DNA of 24,301 nucleotides from assembly GCA_964543235.1 (NCBI GenBank), contig CAZIXE010000052.1:1-24301 (forward strand), given 5' to 3'. How positions within the stretch are numbered: position 1 is the first letter of the stretch; each line of letters opens with the position of its first letter. A program made the position numbers and the translations under genes. The DNA is from JANMMJ01 sp964543235 (lineage in GTDB: Bacteria > Pseudomonadota > Alphaproteobacteria > Rhizobiales > Aestuariivirgaceae). Below are positions 21,067-24,301 of the stretch, one piece after another. Below the pieces are notes generated by a model, which was not told where the DNA came from, ran no database searches, and saw only the letters and a program-made list of their open reading frames with translations.

Positions 21067-21711
21067 ATGATCATCGGAGTGCTCAACCAGAAAGGTGGCG
21101 TGGGCAAGACCACGGTTTCGGTGAACCTCGCTGCCGCCCTCGCCAAGAGCGGCCTGCGCGTGCTGCTCGTCGATGCCGACCCGCAGGGGAGTGCGCTGGC
21201 CTGGTCCTCGCTGCGCCAGGCCGCCCCGCTCTTCCCGGTGATCGGCATGGCCAAGCCCACGCTCCACCGCGAGCTGCCCGAACTGGCCCGCCCCTATGAT
21301 GTGACGGTGATCGACGGGGCACCGCGCGTCAACGAGCTGGCCCGCGCCGCCATGCTGGCGAGCGGCCTGGTGCTGATCCCGGTGCAGCCCTCGCCGCTCG
21401 ATGTCTGGGCCAGCGCCGAGACCGTGCGCCTCGTCCGGGAAGCCCAGCAATTCCGCGCCGACCTGCGCGCCAGTTTCCTCATCAACCGCCGCATCGCCAA
21501 GACGGCGATCGGCCGCGACGTGGCGGGAGCGCTCGCCCAGTTCGAGGATGTGCCGGTGCTCGCTGCCGCCCTCGGCCAGCGCGTCATTTTCGCCGAAACC
21601 GCCGCCCAGGGCCTCAGCGTCATCGAGGCCTCCCCCGCAAGCGACGCCGCCGAGGAACTCCGGCAGCTCGCGCAACTGATCACCCTTGACGAAAAGAGAA
21701 TGGCCGCATGA
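21067..21711 (+). CDS. ParA-family partition-type ATPase (orphan, no ParB)
   Basis: A 214-residue deviant-Walker ATPase of the small plasmid-type ParA group. The P-loop KGGVGKTT occupies residues 9-16 with both signature lysines, followed by VLLVDADPQGSA (Walker A' region) and VTVIDGAPRVNELARAA (Walker B). LIPVQPSPLDVWASAE and ASFLINRRIAKTAIGRD are typical of the alphaproteobacterial ParA partition ATPase type. Such proteins form ATP-dependent dimers on DNA or membrane and position plasmids or protein complexes. I chose the ATG at 21067 because AAGGA lies 9 nt upstream; the ATG at 21058 abuts that site. No ParB or parS-like repeat is visible. Its stop overlaps the next gene (ATGA). Confidence 0.92.
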   Translation: MIIGVLNQKGGVGKTTVSVNLAAALAKSGLRVLLVDADPQGSALAWSSLRQAAPLFPVIGMAKPTLHRELPELARPYDVTVIDGAPRVNELARAAMLASGLVLIPVQPSPLDVWASAETVRLVREAQQFRADLRASFLINRRIAKTAIGRDVAGALAQFEDVPVLAAALGQRVIFAETAAQGLSVIEASPASDAAEELRQLAQLITLDEKRMAA

Positions 21712-22043
21712 GCAAGAAAGTCGTCGCCTTCGCCCTGCCCCAGGCCCTGCCGCAAACCGATGCGGAGGAACCCGCACTGCCCTTCGAGCGCCGGCTTCCG
21801 CTCAGTTCCGACAACTGGGTGACGGCTGCCGCGGCCCCCGCGCCGGAACCGGCAAGTGAAGCCGTGCCCGCCTTCGCCGAGGACATGAGCCCGCCCGGGC
21901 CCGCGCTCATCGATCTCTCCCGCAAGCGCAGCTTCACCGAGCTTATGGAGCTCATGTGGGTGTTCCCCTGGCTGGCGAGCTGGGCCTGGACGCTGCAGAT
22001 GAGCGAGGACTGGTTCACCCGCATGCGGCTGCCGGGCCGCTGA
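21708..22043 (+). CDS. Small protein overlapping parA, function unknown
   Basis: This 111-residue product overlaps the ParA stop by 4 nt and must be translationally coupled to it, so a functional partnership is likely. It has a basic start (MSKKVVAFALPQ), a long Ala/Pro/Glu-rich, probably disordered middle (about residues 20-62), and a conserved-looking aromatic C terminus: LSRKRSFTELMELMWVFPWL followed by ASWAWTLQMSEDWF. It is not a ParB: there is no HTH or ParB nuclease-type domain. The short basic N terminus could stimulate the ATPase as the N termini of ParA partners do, and the aromatic end could contact membrane or cargo; both are inference. Confidence 0.75.
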   Translation: MSKKVVAFALPQALPQTDAEEPALPFERRLPLSSDNWVTAAAAPAPEPASEAVPAFAEDMSPPGPALIDLSRKRSFTELMELMWVFPWLASWAWTLQMSEDWFTRMRLPGR

Positions 22044-22064
22044 GCCCCGCGTCCGGGTCATGAC

Positions 22065-22070
22065 AGGAGG
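22065..22070 (+). promoter_or_regulatory. Strong ribosome-binding site AGGAGG deciding a TTG start
   Basis: AGGAGG lies exactly 5 nt before TTG at 22076. It supports TTG initiation for the peptidoglycan-binding-domain gene, because no in-frame ATG is better placed. Confidence 0.7.
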
Positions 22071-22075
22071 CCCGC

Positions 22076-22465
22076 TTGGCACTGCAATCGCGCCTGTTTT
22101 CAGGCGATCCCCGCATCGAGAAGGCAGCCGTTTCCGACCCCGATCACATCATGCAGGGGGCCAGGGGCGAGCATGTCATGAAAATCCAGGCCGCCCTGGC
22201 GCGTCTTGACGGGGCGCGGATCGTCGCTGACGGCATCTATGGTCCGGCCACCGCCGCGGCCGTGCTGGCCTACAAGAAGAAGCGCGACATCGTGAACCGC
22301 GGCTACCAGTCCGACGCCGACGCCATTGTCGGCCGCATGACGGTGGCCGCCCTCGATGCCGAGATGGCGGCCTATGAGGGCCAGCTGCAGGTGATGGCCG
22401 ACGGCTGCCATTGCAGCTATGCGCGCGCCGCCCATACTGTTGACCGCCACCGCAGGCAGCGTTAG
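22076..22465 (+). CDS. Peptidoglycan-binding-domain protein without signal peptide
   Basis: A 129-residue product starts at TTG with a strong ribosome-binding site. After a short lead (LQSRLFSGDPRIEKAAVSDP) a PG_binding_1-like three-helix domain occupies about residues 25-100: GARGEHVMKIQAALARLDG, VADGIYGPATAAAVLAYKKK and DAIVGRMTVAALDAEM. The C-terminal 25 residues are Cys- and His-containing (DGCHCSYARAAHTVDRH). There is no Sec or Tat signal, unusual for a protein expected to touch cell wall. It is followed after 35 nt by a zincin-like gene, and a two-gene cassette of this kind may deliver a protease. Export route unknown. Confidence 0.8.
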   Translation: MALQSRLFSGDPRIEKAAVSDPDHIMQGARGEHVMKIQAALARLDGARIVADGIYGPATAAAVLAYKKKRDIVNRGYQSDADAIVGRMTVAALDAEMAAYEGQLQVMADGCHCSYARAAHTVDRHRRQR

Positions 22466-22500
22466 CGCTCGAGTACCAGACCGATCACGGACCCCTGCCC

Positions 22501-23223
22501 ATGACCGTCACCCCCTGGGAAGACCCGATCAAGGCCCGCAAGGTCCTGACCGTCTATCCGACCGCCAAAATTACCGGCGAGTGGGAACGCACCTTCCGCG
22601 CCGCCATCGCCAAGTTCAACGAGCTCTCCGACCAGAACCAGCTCGGCGTCAAGCTCGAATCCCCTGCCAATGTGACGCCGCCCAATCCCAAGGGCCCCGG
22701 TGGCGCCGAAGTCCAGTTCGATCTCGGCAATGGCCGGCTCGAATTCGCGGCCGAAGGCCAGAAATTCGTCGCCAAGAACAGCGCCGGCAACGAGCTCAAC
22801 TTCTCGCCCTTCGAGACCCACGGCTATACCGGCATCGTCAAGGTCGTCGGCGCCAGTGGCCCGCGCATCGTACGCGCCTTCGTCTTCATGCCGGAAACCC
22901 CCAAGGTCCAGGCCTTTCTCAAATACGGCAAGGGGCCCAACGACTACCGCATGGCCGATCGCCCGGTGGGCAGCGGTGTCAGGCTGTTCATCGCCGTCCA
23001 CGAATTCATCCATGTCTGCGGCCTCGACAACGGCGAGCACAACCAGCAGGGCCCCGACGCCGATGTCTTCACCTATGGCCCGTCGGTATCGGCCGGCGCC
23101 TTCGACCGGCCCGAAGAGGACAAGATCCTGCTGCACCTCGCCCATCCGCGCCCCAACGTGTTCGCACCACCCATCACCATCAAGAAGAAGGTGGCCGACC
23201 TGATCCGCAACAACTGGGCCTGA
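22501..23223 (+). CDS. Zincin-like metallopeptidase candidate, no signal peptide
   Basis: The 240-residue product has a central zinc-protease motif HEFIHVCGLDNGEH (His167, Glu168, His171, Gly174, His180) after a predicted helix RLFIAVHEFI. This resembles the matrixin/metzincin HExxHxxG pattern, but the third ligand spacing differs: the residue three after the Gly is Asn177 rather than His or Asp, and a His follows at 180. Residues 10-55 look like the helical lead of such domains (WERTFRAAIAKFNELSDQ), and 70-130 are beta-rich. There is no Sec signal. Start at the ATG at 22501 has only a weak ribosome-binding site. It may act on proteins after non-classical delivery; no target is known. Confidence 0.75.
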   Translation: MTVTPWEDPIKARKVLTVYPTAKITGEWERTFRAAIAKFNELSDQNQLGVKLESPANVTPPNPKGPGGAEVQFDLGNGRLEFAAEGQKFVAKNSAGNELNFSPFETHGYTGIVKVVGASGPRIVRAFVFMPETPKVQAFLKYGKGPNDYRMADRPVGSGVRLFIAVHEFIHVCGLDNGEHNQQGPDADVFTYGPSVSAGAFDRPEEDKILLHLAHPRPNVFAPPITIKKKVADLIRNNWA

Positions 23224-23235
23224 GCCCGCCCCGGC

Positions 23236-23251
23236 CGGGCGCAAGCGCCCG
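23236..23251 (+). terminator. GC hairpin after the zincin-like gene
   Basis: CGGGCG (23236-23241) pairs with CGCCCG (23246-23251) around a CAAG loop, 13 nt after the stop codon. There is no T-run after it, so termination is uncertain. Confidence 0.35.
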
Positions 23252-23292
23252 CCTTCCGCTGAGCCAGTGGACAGCCGCCGGCCCGCCTGCCT

Positions 23293-23319
23293 AACATGCG
23301 TGGAAAAGCGCCGCATGTT
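23293..23319. promoter_or_regulatory. Inverted repeat AACATGCG-N11-CGCATGTT, candidate operator
   Basis: Perfect 8-bp arms lie 14 nt before the start codon of the isomerase-like gene, just upstream of its ribosome-binding site. Sugar-metabolism genes of this type are often controlled by LacI, GntR or ROK repressors that bind such dyads. An mRNA hairpin is the alternative. Confidence 0.45.
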
Positions 23320-23333
23320 CACAGGGAGGGACC

Positions 23334-24301
23334 ATGGCGAAGAACAATTATCCGAAACTGCATAATGCGATGTGGCCGGGCCTTGTCGGCCGCGGCTCCA
23401 AGGAGATTCCGGCGATCGACCTCGACACCATGATCGCCATGACCGTCAAGGCGGAGGTCGATGGCGTGAAGTTCGACGGCATCGACATCTTCCATGCCGC
23501 CCCCCATACCAACATCGACTTCACCGACAGCGAGGTGAAGAAGCTCGCCGACAAGGTCCGCAAGCACAAGCTCAACATCGGCTCGATCGTCGCCCCCGTC
23601 TGGCCGCCGGTCGGCGGCGGCTCGGCCATGGGCTCGGCCGCCGACCGCAAGAAATTCGTGGCCAATGTCGAGAAGTCCTGCCGGCTCGGCAGCAAGCTGC
23701 GCGAACTGGGGGTGAGGCCCTATGGCGTCATCCGCATCGACTCGGCCACCTCGACCGCCGAATGGGCCAAGGATCCGGTGGCCAACACCAAGAAGATTGC
23801 GAAGACCTTCCGCGAGGCCTGCAGCGTCGCCGCCGATTGTGGCGAACGGCTCGCCTGCGAAGGCGAGATCTGCTGGGGCGGCATGAACTCCTGGAAGGAC
23901 ATGCTCGACACTCTGGAGGAAACCGGCCGGCCGCAGACCATCGGCTTCCAGGCCGACATGGCCCACACGCTGCTCTTCACCATGGGCTACAACGCGCCGA
24001 AGTCCCGTCTGCTCCCTGCCAGGTATGACTGGAAGGACAAGGCACTGCTCGACGAGGCGCTGAAGAAGATGACCGATGCGCTGAGGCCCTGGACCATCGA
24101 CTTCCACGTCGCCCAGAACGACGGCACGGTGAAGGGCTTGGGCTACCACGACAAGACCGGCCACCACTGCGAGGTGGACGATCCCAACGGCCGGCTCAAC
24201 ATCCCGAAGCATGCCGGCCTCTGGCTGCGCGACGGCAACGGCGAACTGGTCAAGGCCTTCCGCCACATCTGCTGGGACGGCTGCATGTTCCCGCCCGAGG
24301 T
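23334..24301 (+). CDS. Sugar phosphate isomerase/epimerase-like TIM-barrel protein (3' end missing)
   Basis: The frame starts at the ATG at 23334 (AGGGAGG 4-5 nt upstream) and is still open at the window edge, giving at least 322 residues. It reads MAKNNYPKLHNAMWPGLVGR and continues as a TIM barrel of the xylose-isomerase-like (AP_endonuc_2) family: FDGIDIFHAAPHTNIDF, KHKLNIGSIVAPVWPPVGGG, GVRPYGVIRIDS, CGERLACEGEICWGGMNSW, TIGFQADMAHTLLF and, near the end, WTIDFHVAQNDGTVKG. Conserved Glu, Asp and His in these strands are the likely metal ligands. Members act on sugars or inositols, but the substrate is not deducible. A perfect inverted repeat precedes it. Confidence 0.85.
   Translation, partial: MAKNNYPKLHNAMWPGLVGRGSKEIPAIDLDTMIAMTVKAEVDGVKFDGIDIFHAAPHTNIDFTDSEVKKLADKVRKHKLNIGSIVAPVWPPVGGGSAMGSAADRKKFVANVEKSCRLGSKLRELGVRPYGVIRIDSATSTAEWAKDPVANTKKIAKTFREACSVAADCGERLACEGEICWGGMNSWKDMLDTLEETGRPQTIGFQADMAHTLLFTMGYNAPKSRLLPARYDWKDKALLDEALKKMTDALRPWTIDFHVAQNDGTVKGLGYHDKTGHHCEVDDPNGRLNIPKHAGLWLRDGNGELVKAFRHICWDGCMFPPE

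Noticed and set aside
23319..24266. 315-residue minus-strand frame at the right edge
   Set aside because: The plus frame from 23334 has a good ribosome-binding site and TIM-barrel motifs and is open to the edge; the minus frame is its shadow.

Overview
The window looks like a scaffold from a high-GC alphaproteobacterium, probably assembled from environmental or draft data because it contains a run of exactly 100 N. The alphaproteobacterial assignment rests on several independent signs: an Omp25/Omp31-type outer-membrane barrel, a choline-sulfatase of the rhizobial BetC type, a NifU-like protein / folE / hisI neighbourhood, PAS_5 and PilZ proteins, two perfect TTAA-N7-TTAA (CtrA-type) boxes, and a GTTC-N7-GTTC (alphaproteobacterial LexA-type) box. 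No tRNA, rRNA, CRISPR array or intact transposase gene was seen.

Left part (1-17.9 kb) is compact core-like chromosome. A minus-strand, translationally coupled operon (nitroreductase, HAD phosphatase, flavin reductase) is followed by a secreted three-module beta-rich protein with a CtrA-type box, a luciferase-like monooxygenase, a small Cys protein, thrS, and an outer-membrane barrel with CtrA-type boxes. Next come yidD, betC, a secreted CAP-RTX protein, a NifU-like/cupin operon, folE-hisI, a fasciclin protein divergent from an XRE-cupin regulator with a shared 19-bp palindrome, a CBS protein, a rhomboid protease, a PAS_5 protein, a double-PilZ protein and a LapG-like (DUF920) transglutaminase-like cysteine protease. 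The last two suggest c-di-GMP and cell-surface control, but a functional link is inference.

Middle part (17.9-20.56 kb) is a repeat island. It holds three copies of a roughly 90-bp element with 27-nt inverted arms, three copies of a 50-bp pyrimidine-rich hairpin element (two flanking the assembly gap), two copies of a mosaic P/Q repeat, one conserved hypothetical gene preceded by a perfect LexA-type box, and a frameshifted gene remnant. Two of the 90-bp elements are oppositely oriented and sit at the broken ends of a P repeat, as if they bounded an inserted segment.

Right part (20.56-24.3 kb) has a small secreted Cys protein, then a plus-strand cassette: an orphan ParA-type ATPase overlapping a small unknown partner by 4 nt, a peptidoglycan-binding-domain protein with a TTG start, and a zincin-like HExxH protein. 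Neither of the last two has a Sec signal. A xylose-isomerase-like TIM-barrel protein then runs off the right edge. The ParA / unknown / PG-binding / zincin cassette is the best candidate here for a little-described functional unit; the 90-bp repeat family is the best candidate for a little-described DNA element.
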